The notes under the pieces were generated by a model. That model saw only the letters and a program-made list of their open reading frames with translations. It was not told the origin of the DNA and made no database searches. Shown here one piece after another: positions 24,886 to 34,558 of a DNA stretch of 64,000 nt. The position numbers and the translations under genes were made by a program. The DNA comes from Pseudomonas cichorii (lineage in GTDB: Bacteria > Pseudomonadota > Gammaproteobacteria > Pseudomonadales > Pseudomonadaceae), in assembly GCF_003700275.1 (NCBI RefSeq), contig NZ_RBRE01000016.1, positions 1 through 64,000 of the forward strand. The letters are read 5' to 3'. Position 1 is the stretch's first letter. Each line of letters opens with the position of its first letter.

Positions 24886-24996
24886 TGCGCTGGACATATA
24901 GCGCCTTGCACATTAACGCCACCAGCCTGCCCATCACAGCCAAACCGGTGACTTGAATCGGAACCCCCTCTACACCCGCCCATCGAGGTAAAACTA

Positions 24997-26205
24997 TCAG
25001 CCCGAAGTAACCACCACCCCCCGCTTCTGCTGAAGTATCTGTGCAACAAGCCACACAAACGCTGCGCATCCGGCGGCAATCCCGACCACCAGGATGGCTT
25101 CGCGCAGGCTGTGGCCAAAGGACGCGACCATGACTACTAGCAGTGGGCTGGCGAATTGGCCCAGGCACAGGCAGGCGGTGAATCCGCCTATTCCGCGTCC
25201 GCGTGAGCGGGCATTGAGTGCGTTCATTACCGGAGCAATTGCGTTGGGCACGAGCATGCCGGCGCCGAAGCCGTGAATAACCACCGCGACGAGTACGTGT
25301 TCGTAAGTCTGTGCCTGGCTCAGCAACCAGAGGCCCAGGCCGCCGAGGCTGAGAAGGAGTGCGTTGCAACCAGCGATTCCCAGTTTCCGGCGTGCCAGCG
25401 GCCAGAGAATGGAGCCTCCCAGGGTGGCCAGCAGGCCCAGACCTGCTGAAAGGCCAATCATGGTGCTGGAGGTCACGCCGATGCTTACCAGCAACGCCGG
25501 TGTCTGAACCGGGACGATGAAGTTCAGCAGCATCCCGCCAAAGACCAGCACGTAGCCGATCACCAGCGTTGGGATCGATACCGGTTTCTCTTCTTCCTGT
25601 ATCAACTGGATGATTTGCTTTGGCTCCCAGAGGATCTTGATCATGAGGGGGATCAGCAGCAGGGGCAGCAGGTATAGAAAGAACGGTGTCCGCCAGGAGT
25701 GTTCGCCAGCGATTCCGCCCAGGACGAAAAACGAGGCGCCAATTACGGCGATGGTAATGACCTGCAGATTGATCATGCGCAGGCGGCTGTCTCCCTCCCA
25801 ATAGTCGGCGATCAGGGTGGTGCAACAGGTCAGGACAGCAGCTTCGGCGAAGCCGAACAGCAGGCGCGTGCCAACGATGCTGGGAAGGCTGTCAAGAAAG
25901 GCGGGGGCGGCGCCAATCAATGCATAGCAAAGCGTGGCAATGATCAACAGTGCCTTGCGGCCCAGCTTGTCTGCAAGCCAGCCTGCGAAGGGGGCGAACA
26001 GGGCGATTGCCAGTGCTGGCCCGGTCATCGTCAGGGGCACGAGTATGTCGGCGTGGGGTGTGTTCGAGCCGAATTCGGCGAACAGTTTGGGCAGGACCGG
26101 GGCGATCATCACTGAGCCCATGATGGTCAGGCTGCTTCCGAGCAGCACAACGATCCCCTCACGACTGACGCTTGCTCTGCGTGGGCTATGTAGGTGCGTG
26201 TTCAT
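24997..26205 (-). CDS. Major facilitator superfamily transporter
   Basis: A 402-residue carrier with about twelve hydrophobic helices. The loop between helices two and three has GWLADKLGRKALL, the MFS motif A, and a long charged central loop (LWEPKQIIQLIQEEEKP) divides the halves. Most such proteins are drug or small-molecule exporters in the inner membrane. The start MNTHLHSPRRASVS at 26205 is preceded by GAGGATGCC; an upstream extension to 26319 is unlikely. It ends about 110 bases from the tRNA terminator and is divergent from the AraC-type regulator, which probably controls it. Confidence 0.82.
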   Translation of the reverse strand: MNTHLHSPRRASVSREGIVVLLGSSLTIMGSVMIAPVLPKLFAEFGSNTPHADILVPLTMTGPALAIALFAPFAGWLADKLGRKALLIIATLCYALIGAAPAFLDSLPSIVGTRLLFGFAEAAVLTCCTTLIADYWEGDSRLRMINLQVITIAVIGASFFVLGGIAGEHSWRTPFFLYLLPLLLIPLMIKILWEPKQIIQLIQEEEKPVSIPTLVIGYVLVFGGMLLNFIVPVQTPALLVSIGVTSSTMIGLSAGLGLLATLGGSILWPLARRKLGIAGCNALLLSLGGLGLWLLSQAQTYEHVLVAVVIHGFGAGMLVPNAIAPVMNALNARSRGRGIGGFTACLCLGQFASPLLVVMVASFGHSLREAILVVGIAAGCAAFVWLVAQILQQKRGVVVTSG

Positions 26206-26808
26206 GCTGGCATCCTCGGATGGCGGGGGAGCTTGGATTGGCGTCCACTGAAGCAACTCCACAAAATGTAGTGTGTCCGGAGCCAGCCTACGCAGCCACG
26301 CCGCAGGGGCGATATCCAAAATCAGCAGACTTTCGGATTCCTGTTTGAGTGGTTGCGGTCTCCTTTTGCCTGTCCGACGAGCAGTGATGCAATGTCACTG
26401 TCGTACAAGTGTCATGCAGGCTTGATCAAGACATTCCTGCTGACCTACTCTCTAATGGAGTCACTTGGCCTTCTTCTAGTCCGCCGATTGACCCGCGCAC
26501 TGCCCTCAAGGCGCGTTCGAGACAAGCCTTTTTAGCGCTCAGATGCATGCGCAAAGGCTGTTTTCGGTCCTGTGACACGCCGAACCGGAAGGTTGCTCAT
26601 TTGAAAAACCGTATAAAAACAAATACAGAAGTTTGACAAGCAGTCTTGGTATCTACGGTGTGTGCGATACACCGCTGGATGGTTTGGTATTGATTGCGCA
26701 ATTTTCTACCGGGTGACTGTTTTCCGCGCTGGCATGTCTGACGGCTGTTGGCTGCTATCTCGCGGGTTCTGTCGTTACGGAGAGGCTGCGCGCACAGGGA
26801 TTTAATTT
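26206..26808. promoter_or_regulatory. Long divergent intergenic region, MFS gene to AraC-type gene
   Basis: This 603-base non-coding stretch has lower GC than its neighbours, especially 26600-26720, and no frame longer than about 75 codons that looks real. It should hold the promoters of the MFS gene and of the AraC-type regulator. I saw no inverted repeat, terminator, IS remnant or tRNA fragment in it. Its size and composition suggest it arrived with the accessory block. Confidence 0.4.
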
Positions 26809-27789
26809 ATGAGTGCGCAAATTGATTCGACGGCGCCCGTTTGCAACACCGACCCTGGGCCGGGTGTGTTTTTTCGCAAGTCCATATCCGCCGATATTGA
26901 TGAACATGCCGCAAAAATGAGTGGCTGGCGCCTGACCTACAATCAGGTAAGCGCAGGCGCGTTTCGCGGCGAGCTGGTTGAGCTGGATCTGGGCTGGATG
27001 CAGGTTTTCCATGATCGAACCAACCAGGTCATTATCAAGCAGGGCGATGCGAGGCCGGGCACGATTTCCTTCAGTATCCCGGTGAGCTGCAACGGTAATG
27101 TTTATTGTGCCGGCAGCCAGGTGCCTGAAGGCATGGCGCTGGTAACCAAGGCCGACTCGCTGCCGCAATTGCGTGCGCCGCAGGCGGTCGAGATTGTCGT
27201 TGTTTCAGTCGAACAATCGGTGCTGGAGCGCGAGCTGGAGCTGCACGGCATACCGTTTTCCCTTCTTGATTCCCCGCAGATATATCGACTCCAGGAACTC
27301 GCGGTCCGCCATAACCTGCAGGCGCTCTGCAATGATCTGGCCCGTGAAGAATTCCAGACCCACGAACTTTTAAGTCAGGATGCGGGACGTCACCAGATAC
27401 GCGATGTGGTGATGAGCCAATTGCTGGATTTATTACCTTGCGATCAGGTCGTGTCACTTGCCACCTCGGTGCGCAAGCGCATTGTTGACCGCGCTTGCGA
27501 ATACGCCATGACTCATCTTGATGAGCCATTCACGATTCTGGATATGTGTCGGCACATAGGCGCCAGTCGACGCAAGCTTCAGTACTGTTTTCAGGAAACC
27601 CTGGAAATAAATCCTGTCGCTTATCTGCGCGCCTTGCGCCTCAATGCAGCGCGGCGAGAACTTCGAGAACGTTCGGTGTCCTGTGTTCAGGATGTTGCCA
27701 CCCGCTGGGGATTCTGGCATCTGAGTCGCTTTTCCAGCGAGTACCGCGAACTCTTTGGCGAGCTGCCGTCGCAGACGCTGAACCGCTGA
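26809..27789 (+). CDS. AraC-family transcriptional regulator
   Basis: A 326-residue regulator. The C-terminal 100 residues have two helix-turn-helix motifs: FTILDMCRHIGASRRKLQYCFQE and VQDVATRWGFWHLSRFSSEYRELFGELPSQTL. The N-terminal 220 residues (KMSGWRLTYNQVSAGAFRGELVELDLGWMQVF) look like the AraC-binding-like sensor domain found in EutR-type regulators. It is transcribed towards the DUF1302 operon, 196 bases away, and away from the MFS gene, so it likely responds to the compound these genes handle. A hairpin follows its stop at 27795-27819. Confidence 0.85.
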   Translation: MSAQIDSTAPVCNTDPGPGVFFRKSISADIDEHAAKMSGWRLTYNQVSAGAFRGELVELDLGWMQVFHDRTNQVIIKQGDARPGTISFSIPVSCNGNVYCAGSQVPEGMALVTKADSLPQLRAPQAVEIVVVSVEQSVLERELELHGIPFSLLDSPQIYRLQELAVRHNLQALCNDLAREEFQTHELLSQDAGRHQIRDVVMSQLLDLLPCDQVVSLATSVRKRIVDRACEYAMTHLDEPFTILDMCRHIGASRRKLQYCFQETLEINPVAYLRALRLNAARRELRERSVSCVQDVATRWGFWHLSRFSSEYRELFGELPSQTLNR

Positions 27790-27794
27790 TATCG

Positions 27795-27825
27795 GGCTTG
27801 CGGTGCAATGCCGCAAGCCGGTTTT
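27795..27825 (+). terminator. Hairpin after the AraC-type gene
   Basis: GGCTTGCGG (27795-27803) pairs perfectly with CCGCAAGCC (27811-27819) around TGCAATG and is followed by GGTTTTG. It lies just after the stop codon of the AraC-type gene, consistent with an intrinsic terminator separating it from the DUF1302 operon. Confidence 0.65.
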
Positions 27826-27913
27826 GATTACCCTTCAAGTTTGCCAATTTCGGCTAACGCGCCTTTCCAGCCCCTCGTAATCTGACTCTCAAGGGTGCCC
27901 TGCCAAGTTCTCC

Positions 27914-27938
27914 ATGCCTGCCATCTTGCGGCAGGCAT
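27914..27938. promoter_or_regulatory. Inverted repeat in front of the DUF1302 operon
   Basis: ATGCCTGCC (27914-27922) and GGCAGGCAT (27930-27938) are perfect nine-base complements with a seven-base centre. The repeat is 47 bases before the DUF1302 start, so it may be an operator or a leader hairpin. AraC-type proteins usually bind direct repeats, so another factor or an RNA role is possible. Confidence 0.4.
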
Positions 27939-27985
27939 TTGCTCCCTGTTGACCAATAAAAATCATAGCAACGGAGGTTTGAGAA

Positions 27986-29617
27986 ATGGCCAGAAAACTA
28001 GCCTTGTGTCCGCTCGCCGTGTCCATTATGGCGTTGATGTCCAACAGTTCGCAGGCGCTTGAGATCAATACGGGCGATCCCGATCTCAAGTTGCGCTGGG
28101 ACAATACGATCAAGTACAGCAACTCCACCCGGCTCAAAGGTGCGTCGAATCAGTTGACCGAAAAGGTCAACCACGACGATGGTGACCGCAACTTCAGTCG
28201 CGGTCTGATCTCGAACCGTTTCGATGTGCTTTCCGAGGCAGACCTGACTTATAAGAATGTCGGTGTCAGGGTATCGGGCGCTACCTGGTACGACAGCGTT
28301 TATAACCGCAGAAACGACAATAACTCTCCGGCTACCGCTAACTCGCTGTCGGTCGACAACGATGAGTTCACCAGCGATACCCGACAACTTCACGGGCGTG
28401 ACGCTGAACTGCTGGATGCCTTTGTCTTCGCTCGTTTCAATGTGGGCGATTCAAAAGCCACGGTACGTGCCGGTCGACATGCATTGGTCTGGGGTGAAAG
28501 TCTGTTCTTCGGGGCCAACGGCATCGCCGGGGGCATGGCGCCGATTGATGCGGTCAAGGCAGCTTCTGTGCCCAATACCCAGTTCAAGGAGCTGATCCGG
28601 CCGACCGAGCAGTTGTCCGGCCAATGGCAACTGACGCCGGATGTTTCGGTCGGGGCGTTTTATCAATTGCGCTGGGAAGAAACCCGGCTGCCTGCCGCAG
28701 GCAGCTATTTCTCGGTTCTCGATACCATCGGCGATGGCGCAGAGCGCCTGATCGCCGGTGCCAACCCGGTGGTGCCGGGCGGTCCGCCGCTGGCGTTCTT
28801 TCGCCAGCAAGACATGAAGGCCAAGGACTCCGGGCAGGGCGGTGTGCAGATTCGCTTCCGGGCGGCCGAAACCGATTTCGGTCTGTATGCCATTCGTTAT
28901 CACGACAAGACCCCACAGATCTATATTCGCCCGAGCGCCGGTGCGCCTGACTTTGCCAGCGGTCAGCTCGGCAATTACCAGTGGGTATACCCGGAAAACA
29001 TCCGCGCGTTTGGTGCCAGCGCCAGCCACACCTTTGGCGACTACAACCTGGCCGCCGAAGTCTCGACGCGGCGTAACACTCCGCTGATCAGCAACGGCGT
29101 GAATATCCTCGATGGCAGCGGTGACAACGACGGCGATGCACGTTACGCCGTGGGTAACTCCCTGCATGCGCAGATTTCCTGGCTGGCGTCTCTCGGTCCG
29201 TCATTTATCGCCAACGAGGCAGATTTCCTCGGTGAGATTGCCTGGAACCGTTTGCTCAGCGTGACCAAGAACCCGGAGGCCCTTGATCCTCTGGCGGATC
29301 GGGATGCTGCCAACATCCGCGTCAGTTACGAACCGCGTTATCGCCAGGTGTTCCCGGGGATCGACCTGTCCGTGCCGCTGGGGCTGGGCTTCGGCATCGG
29401 CAACTCGTCGGTGGTCGGTGCCTTCAACGGTGACAAGGTCGGTGACATGAGCATCGGCCTGACCGCCCTGTACCTCAATGAGTGGCGTGCAAGCGCTACC
29501 TACACCCACTACTTCGGGCCTTCCGGTACATCGCTCGATGACCAGAACCAGATCTCGTTCAAGCAATCGCTCAAGGACCGTGACTTCATTGCACTGTCCT
29601 TGCAGCGTTCGTTCTAA
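27986..29617 (+). CDS. DUF1302 outer-membrane protein
   Basis: A 543-residue exported protein with a signal peptide ending near SSQA-LEINTG. The mature part is rich in alternating hydrophobic and polar strands and ends in aromatic F (RDFIALSLQRSF), the usual C-terminal signal of an outer-membrane beta barrel. It belongs to DUF1302, proteins proposed to act in uptake or export of hydrophobic compounds. It is the first gene of an operon, with the DUF1329 gene 15 bases downstream. No biochemical function is established. Confidence 0.82.
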   Translation: MARKLALCPLAVSIMALMSNSSQALEINTGDPDLKLRWDNTIKYSNSTRLKGASNQLTEKVNHDDGDRNFSRGLISNRFDVLSEADLTYKNVGVRVSGATWYDSVYNRRNDNNSPATANSLSVDNDEFTSDTRQLHGRDAELLDAFVFARFNVGDSKATVRAGRHALVWGESLFFGANGIAGGMAPIDAVKAASVPNTQFKELIRPTEQLSGQWQLTPDVSVGAFYQLRWEETRLPAAGSYFSVLDTIGDGAERLIAGANPVVPGGPPLAFFRQQDMKAKDSGQGGVQIRFRAAETDFGLYAIRYHDKTPQIYIRPSAGAPDFASGQLGNYQWVYPENIRAFGASASHTFGDYNLAAEVSTRRNTPLISNGVNILDGSGDNDGDARYAVGNSLHAQISWLASLGPSFIANEADFLGEIAWNRLLSVTKNPEALDPLADRDAANIRVSYEPRYRQVFPGIDLSVPLGLGFGIGNSSVVGAFNGDKVGDMSIGLTALYLNEWRASATYTHYFGPSGTSLDDQNQISFKQSLKDRDFIALSLQRSF

Positions 29618-29632
29618 GCCAGGGAGCCTTTT

Positions 29633-30985
29633 ATGAACCGTTTTTCGATGTCCTTGCTGAGCGTTGCGCTGCTGTTCGCACAACAAGCCGTAGCTGCCGT
29701 CAGTGCCGATCAGGCAGCCAGACTCAATACCGAATTGACCCCCTTGGGCGCAGAGAAAGCGGGCAATGCCGATGGCAGCATTCCTGCCTGGACGGGTGGC
29801 CTGGTGACTCCAACCCCAGGCGACAAACCTGGCGGTCGCCGTGGCGATCCGTTCCAGAACGAGAAGCCGCTGTTCTCGATCAACTCGGCTAACGCCGCTC
29901 AATATGCCGACAAACTCAGCGATGGCACCAAGGCGCTGCTGGCCAAGTATCCGGACAGCTACCGCGTCGATATCTACCCGACTCACCGTACTGCGGCGGC
30001 GCCACAGTGGGTGTACGACAACACAAAGCTCAACGCCACGCGCGCCAGTCTCAAGGGCGATATCGTTGAAAATGCGTTCGGTGGCATCCCTTTCCCGGTT
30101 CCGCAAAACGGTGCCGAGGTCATGTGGAACCACTTGCTGCGCTGGCGTGCGCCAAGCGCCACGTTCTATGCAACGGCGTATCAGTTGACTGCAGACGGTA
30201 AGGCGGTACTGGCCAGTGATACCCAGTCCACTCAGCAGACGCCTTACTATTTCAAAGGCAGCAGCCTGGAAGAGTTCTCAAAATCCGGGATTTATTTCAC
30301 CGTTCGTAACCGCGTATCGGCGCCTTCCATTCGTGCTGGAGAAGGGATCGTAGGCCGGCAGAACCTGGATGCTTCCAAGGATCAGGCATGGGTCTATCTG
30401 GTCGGTCAGCGCCGGGTACGCAAGTTGCCTAACACCTGCTGCGACACGCCGAGCCCGACCATGGCCGGGGTAATGAGTTTTGATGAAATCGAAGTGTTCA
30501 CCGGTCGTCTCGATCGCTTCGACTGGAAGCTGGTTGGCAAACAGGAAATGTACATTCCCTACAACGCCAACCGCCTGATGCAGCCAACGTCTGACAAGGC
30601 GATTCTCGGCGCGCATCACATCAATCCCGATTACGCCCGCTGGGAGCTGCACCGCGTCTGGGTGGTGGACGCCACTCTGCGTGCCGGCCAGCGTCACCAG
30701 GCGGCCCGCAGTCGTTATTACTGCGACGAAGATACCTGGACCTGTGTGCTCGGCGACCGCTGGGATGCCAACGGTCAGCTCTGGAAGACCACGTGGGGCT
30801 ACGTGAATCTTTTGCCTGAACTGCCGGGCAACTTCATGTCCATCTTCGGCTTCAACGATCTGCTCTCGGGGGCAGCGTTCATGGCGGGCCTGTTCAATGA
30901 AAAACCGGTTCACTTCCAACTGCTCGATCAGATCCCGGACGGCGAGTTCACGCCTGATGCCTTGGCTTCCGACGGTATTCGATAA
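29633..30985 (+). CDS. DUF1329 exported protein
   Basis: A 450-residue protein with signal peptide MNRFSMSLLSVALLFAQQAVA. The sequence AARLNTELTPLGAEKAGNADGSIPAWTGGL is the standard DUF1329 opening. The fold is related to LolB-type lipid-carrying half-barrels, so a periplasmic carrier of a hydrophobic ligand is plausible. A pair of cysteines (NTCCDTP) and C-rich YYCDEDTWTC could form disulfides. It is nearly always found with DUF1302 proteins, as here, and is followed 35 bases later by the beta-propeller gene. Confidence 0.83.
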   Translation: MNRFSMSLLSVALLFAQQAVAAVSADQAARLNTELTPLGAEKAGNADGSIPAWTGGLVTPTPGDKPGGRRGDPFQNEKPLFSINSANAAQYADKLSDGTKALLAKYPDSYRVDIYPTHRTAAAPQWVYDNTKLNATRASLKGDIVENAFGGIPFPVPQNGAEVMWNHLLRWRAPSATFYATAYQLTADGKAVLASDTQSTQQTPYYFKGSSLEEFSKSGIYFTVRNRVSAPSIRAGEGIVGRQNLDASKDQAWVYLVGQRRVRKLPNTCCDTPSPTMAGVMSFDEIEVFTGRLDRFDWKLVGKQEMYIPYNANRLMQPTSDKAILGAHHINPDYARWELHRVWVVDATLRAGQRHQAARSRYYCDEDTWTCVLGDRWDANGQLWKTTWGYVNLLPELPGNFMSIFGFNDLLSGAAFMAGLFNEKPVHFQLLDQIPDGEFTPDALASDGIR

Positions 30986-31020
30986 GAACAGAAGCCAATC
31001 ACAGGCTTAGAGAATCGATC

Positions 31021-32091
31021 ATGAAAACTACTCGACAACACGCCCCCGTGAGCGGGGCGCGTGGCCTGCTGAGCGTACTTTGTCTGTTGCTTGCCGGTGC
31101 GGCCGTTGCCGCGCCGGTCGGCTCACCGCTGCAGCGCCCGGCATTGCCCGCTGTGCAGGCTGAACGCAGTTACATGCTGGGTATCGCCCAGGCCGGGGAA
31201 CGTCTGGTCGCGGTGGGGGAGCGCGGCATCATCGTGCTCTCGAATGACAAGGGTGCCCATTGGCGTCAGGTGCAGACGCCCGTCAGTGTCACGCTGACGG
31301 GTGTACGGTTTGCTGACCAGAACCGGGGATATGCGGTCGGTCATGGCGGTAGCGTGCTGATCACCGCTGATGGTGGCGAGACCTGGGCGCTGAGCCTCGA
31401 TGGCGACCGTGCTGCGCAGATTATCCTGGCAGCGGCTCAGGCCAGAGGCGATGCCCGGAGCATTGCAGCCGCCAAGCGCCTGGTCGCGGAGGGGGCCGAC
31501 AAGCCCTTGCTCGACGTGCTGGTCCGCGATGCACAGCATGTATTCGTGGTCGGAGGTTACGGGCTGGCGTTGTACACCGCCGATGGCGGACAAAGCTGGA
31601 ACGCCTGGCTCTCACCCGACGACAACCCGGGTGGCATGCATCTCAACGCCATCCGTGGTGATGGCGATCGAATCCTGATTGTCGGGGAGCAGGGGCTGGT
31701 ACTGCTTTCCGACAATGGCGGGAGCACCTTCCGCACACTGGAACCTCCTTACAGCGGCAGTTTTTTCACGGCCGAGCTGCTCGCCAATGACGGGCTGATG
31801 GTGGCCGGACTGCGCGGCAATACGTTGCGCAGTGACGATGCCGGCAGCACCTGGACATCTCTGCAATCCCCGGTCGAAGCCTCGATCACTGCCTCGGCGA
31901 TCCAGCCCGACGGCCAGATCCTGCTCGCCAATCAGGCAGGCATGCTTTTGCGGGAGCAGGGTGGACGCCTGATACCCGTCAACAAGCAGCCATTGCCGCC
32001 TGTGAACAACCTGCTGCCAACCACAAGTGCTGGCATTTACGTACTCAGCGATCAAGGCGTCAGCTCGCTGACTGTTGGAGACAAGCAGTGA
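31021..32091 (+). CDS. YCF48/Asp-box beta-propeller, periplasmic
   Basis: A 356-residue exported protein with signal peptide MKTTRQHAPVSGARG... ending near AAVAAP. Five Asp-box (BNR) repeats are visible: NDKGAHWRQV, DGGETWALSL, DGGQSWNAWL, NGGSTFRTLE and DAGSTWTSLQ. The fold is a six- or seven-bladed propeller like the photosystem II assembly factor YCF48. Its stop overlaps the RND permease start (GTGA), so the two are made together and probably bind each other, the propeller acting as periplasmic adaptor. Confidence 0.82.
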   Translation: MKTTRQHAPVSGARGLLSVLCLLLAGAAVAAPVGSPLQRPALPAVQAERSYMLGIAQAGERLVAVGERGIIVLSNDKGAHWRQVQTPVSVTLTGVRFADQNRGYAVGHGGSVLITADGGETWALSLDGDRAAQIILAAAQARGDARSIAAAKRLVAEGADKPLLDVLVRDAQHVFVVGGYGLALYTADGGQSWNAWLSPDDNPGGMHLNAIRGDGDRILIVGEQGLVLLSDNGGSTFRTLEPPYSGSFFTAELLANDGLMVAGLRGNTLRSDDAGSTWTSLQSPVEASITASAIQPDGQILLANQAGMLLREQGGRLIPVNKQPLPPVNNLLPTTSAGIYVLSDQGVSSLTVGDKQ

Positions 32092-34484
32092 ATAGTCCGC
32101 CGATGGGGCTCCCGGAGTCCACCGTTGATTTTGATCCTCGCAGTGGTTCGTTTCTCGAGCGTGCTCTGTTCAACCACCGTGTGCTGGTGGTTGTGCTGTG
32201 CGCAATCATTACGGTGCTGCTCGCCTGGCAGACCACCAAGCTGGAGCTCAATGCCAGTTTTGAAAAGACCATTCCCACCCAGCACCCTTATATCCAGGTC
32301 TTTCATCAATATCAGAACCAGTTGACCGGCCTGGGCAACTCCGTACGAATCGCTGTGCAAAGCCCTTCCGGCAGCATCTACGAGCCGCAGTATCTGGACG
32401 CTCTGCGGCGTCTGTCTGATCAAGTGTTTCTGCTGCCCGGTGTCGACCGGGTCAACATGAAGTCGCTGTGGACGCCTTCCACCCGCTGGACAGGAGTAAC
32501 CGAGGACGGCCTGGAAGGCGGATCAGTGATTCCCAACGGCTACGACGGCAGCCCGGCCAGCCTCGATCAACTGCGCGCCAACGTTGCCCGTTCAGGCGAA
32601 GTCGGCCAGTTGGTTGCCGCCAATGGTAAATCCACAGTGATTTACGTGCCCTTGCTGACCCGGGATGCCCAGGGCCAGCCGCTCGATTACAAGAATCTGG
32701 CAGATCGGCTGGAGCAGCTTCGCCAGCATTACGAAGCCGAAGGCTTGCAGGTGCACATCACCGGGTTTGCGAAAATCATCGGTGACCTGATTGATGGCGT
32801 GAAGTCGGTGCTGGCCTTCTTTGCCATCGCGGTATTGATCGCGACCATCACCGTGTTCTGGTACACCCGTTGCGTGCGCTCCACATCACTGGTGGTGATT
32901 GCGTCCCTGATCGCCGTGGTCTGGCAGCTCGGCTTGCTACCGACGCTGGGGTATTCGCTGGACCCTTACTCGATTCTGGTGCCGTTTCTGGTGTTCGCGA
33001 TTGGCATGAGCCATGGCGCACAGAAGATGAACGGCATCATGCAGGATATCGGCCGCGGCGTGCCCAAGCTGCTTGCTGCGCGGTTCACGTTTCGCCGGTT
33101 GTTCCTCGCCGGTATGACGGCGTTGCTCGCGGATGCCGTTGGCTTCGCAGTATTGCTGGTCATCGACATTCAGGTCATTCGTGAACTGGCCATTGCGGCA
33201 TCCATTGGTGTCGCCGTGCTGATTTTCACCAACCTGATACTGCTACCGATTCTGCTTTCCTATACGGGCGTCAGCAGCAGCGCCGCCAAACGCAGTTTGC
33301 GTTCGGAAGAGGGTGCAGATGGCAATCGTCATGATAGCCAGGGGTTGTGGTCGTTCCTGGATCGCTTTACCCGCCGTCCCATGGCCAGCGTCGCGGTAGT
33401 CGGCGCCTTGATTCTCGGGGGGATTGGTTTTGCCACCAGCACCCATCTGAAGATCGGTGATCTCGATCCCGGCGCGCCGGAGTTGCGTCCCGACAGCCGT
33501 TATAACCGTGATGTGGCATTCATGAACGGTAACTACGGTGCGTCGAGTGACGTGCTGGCAGTGATGATCACCAGTCCCGAAGGCCAGTGTTCGCTGTACG
33601 ACACGCTAAACAAGGTCGATGCGCTGGAGTGGCAATTGCGCCAGTTGCCGGGTGTCGAATCGACGAATTCACTGTCGCTTTTGAACCGTCGCATGCTGGT
33701 GGGGCTCAGCGAAGCGAACCCCAAGTGGTACGAGTTCATGCCCAACCAGGGGATGCTCAATACCGTGACGGCCGGAGCACCGCGTGGTCTGTACAACGAC
33801 AGTTGCAGCTTGCTGACGCTGTATATCTACCTGCGGGACCACAAGGCCGACACGCTCAACACGATCGTCAAACACGTTGAAGCTTTTGCCCGCGAAAACG
33901 ATACCAGCGACGCCAGATTTCTCCTCGCCGCCGGCAATGCCGGTATCGAGGCAGCCACCAATATCGTGGTCAAGGAAGCCTGGTGGCAGATGCTGTTCCT
34001 TGTCTACGCCGCAGTGGCATTGCTCAGTCTGGTCACCTTTCGTTCCTGGCGTGCGGTGCTGGTGGCAGTGCTGCCGCTGATGCTCACCTCGGTGCTGGCC
34101 GAAGCGCTGATGGTCGCGCTGGGGATGGGCGTCAAGGTTGCCACCCTGCCGGTTATCGCCCTGGGTGTGGGGATCGGCATCGATTACGCGCTGTACATCC
34201 TCTCTGTCACGTTGGCACAGATGCGGGCCGGGAAGAGCCTTTCCGAAGCCTATTACCGTGCCCTGCTGTTCACCGGCAAGGTGGTGATGCTGACGGGAGT
34301 CACCCTGGCTATCGGCGTGGTCACCTGGGTGCTGAGCCCAATCAAGTTTCAGGCGGATATGGGGCTTCTGCTGGCGTTCATGTTCCTGTGGAACATGTTG
34401 GGTGCCCTGATCCTGTTACCTGCGCTCGCGCATTTCCTGCTCAAACCGGAACAGCTTGCCGCCGCGAAGGTAGCCGCAACGTAA
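32088..34484 (+). CDS. RND/MMPL-family permease (HAE3/Patched-like)
   Basis: A 798-residue membrane protein. Helix one near residues 31-52, a periplasmic loop, then five helices including the conserved SFLVFAIGMSHGAQKMNGI-type segment, a second loop from about residue 440 and helices from about 640 (WWQMLFLVYAAVALLSLVTF, VALGVGIGIDYALYILSV). This two-fold layout and short loops fit the HAE3 or MmpL class that moves lipids and hydrophobic molecules and that lacks MexB-type adaptor genes. It starts at a GTG that overlaps the preceding stop. The amidohydrolase gene follows after 74 bases. Confidence 0.85.
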   Translation: MNSPPMGLPESTVDFDPRSGSFLERALFNHRVLVVVLCAIITVLLAWQTTKLELNASFEKTIPTQHPYIQVFHQYQNQLTGLGNSVRIAVQSPSGSIYEPQYLDALRRLSDQVFLLPGVDRVNMKSLWTPSTRWTGVTEDGLEGGSVIPNGYDGSPASLDQLRANVARSGEVGQLVAANGKSTVIYVPLLTRDAQGQPLDYKNLADRLEQLRQHYEAEGLQVHITGFAKIIGDLIDGVKSVLAFFAIAVLIATITVFWYTRCVRSTSLVVIASLIAVVWQLGLLPTLGYSLDPYSILVPFLVFAIGMSHGAQKMNGIMQDIGRGVPKLLAARFTFRRLFLAGMTALLADAVGFAVLLVIDIQVIRELAIAASIGVAVLIFTNLILLPILLSYTGVSSSAAKRSLRSEEGADGNRHDSQGLWSFLDRFTRRPMASVAVVGALILGGIGFATSTHLKIGDLDPGAPELRPDSRYNRDVAFMNGNYGASSDVLAVMITSPEGQCSLYDTLNKVDALEWQLRQLPGVESTNSLSLLNRRMLVGLSEANPKWYEFMPNQGMLNTVTAGAPRGLYNDSCSLLTLYIYLRDHKADTLNTIVKHVEAFARENDTSDARFLLAAGNAGIEAATNIVVKEAWWQMLFLVYAAVALLSLVTFRSWRAVLVAVLPLMLTSVLAEALMVALGMGVKVATLPVIALGVGIGIDYALYILSVTLAQMRAGKSLSEAYYRALLFTGKVVMLTGVTLAIGVVTWVLSPIKFQADMGLLLAFMFLWNMLGALILLPALAHFLLKPEQLAAAKVAAT

Positions 34485-34558
34485 ATATCCAGCGCAGGTT
34501 TGCCACTGACAATCAGGGCAAGCCTGTACTCCCCGAGCTAACAAGAAAGGTGGACGTA

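Noticed and set aside
24611..25825. A 404-codon minus-strand frame overlapping the tRNA and the MFS gene
   Set aside because: It would run through a tRNA gene and terminator. The other minus frame encodes an evident MFS transporter.
33983..34558. Upstream extension of the amidohydrolase frame
   Set aside because: It overlaps the well-supported 3' end of the RND permease; the ATG at 34559 has a ribosome-binding site and fits the family.
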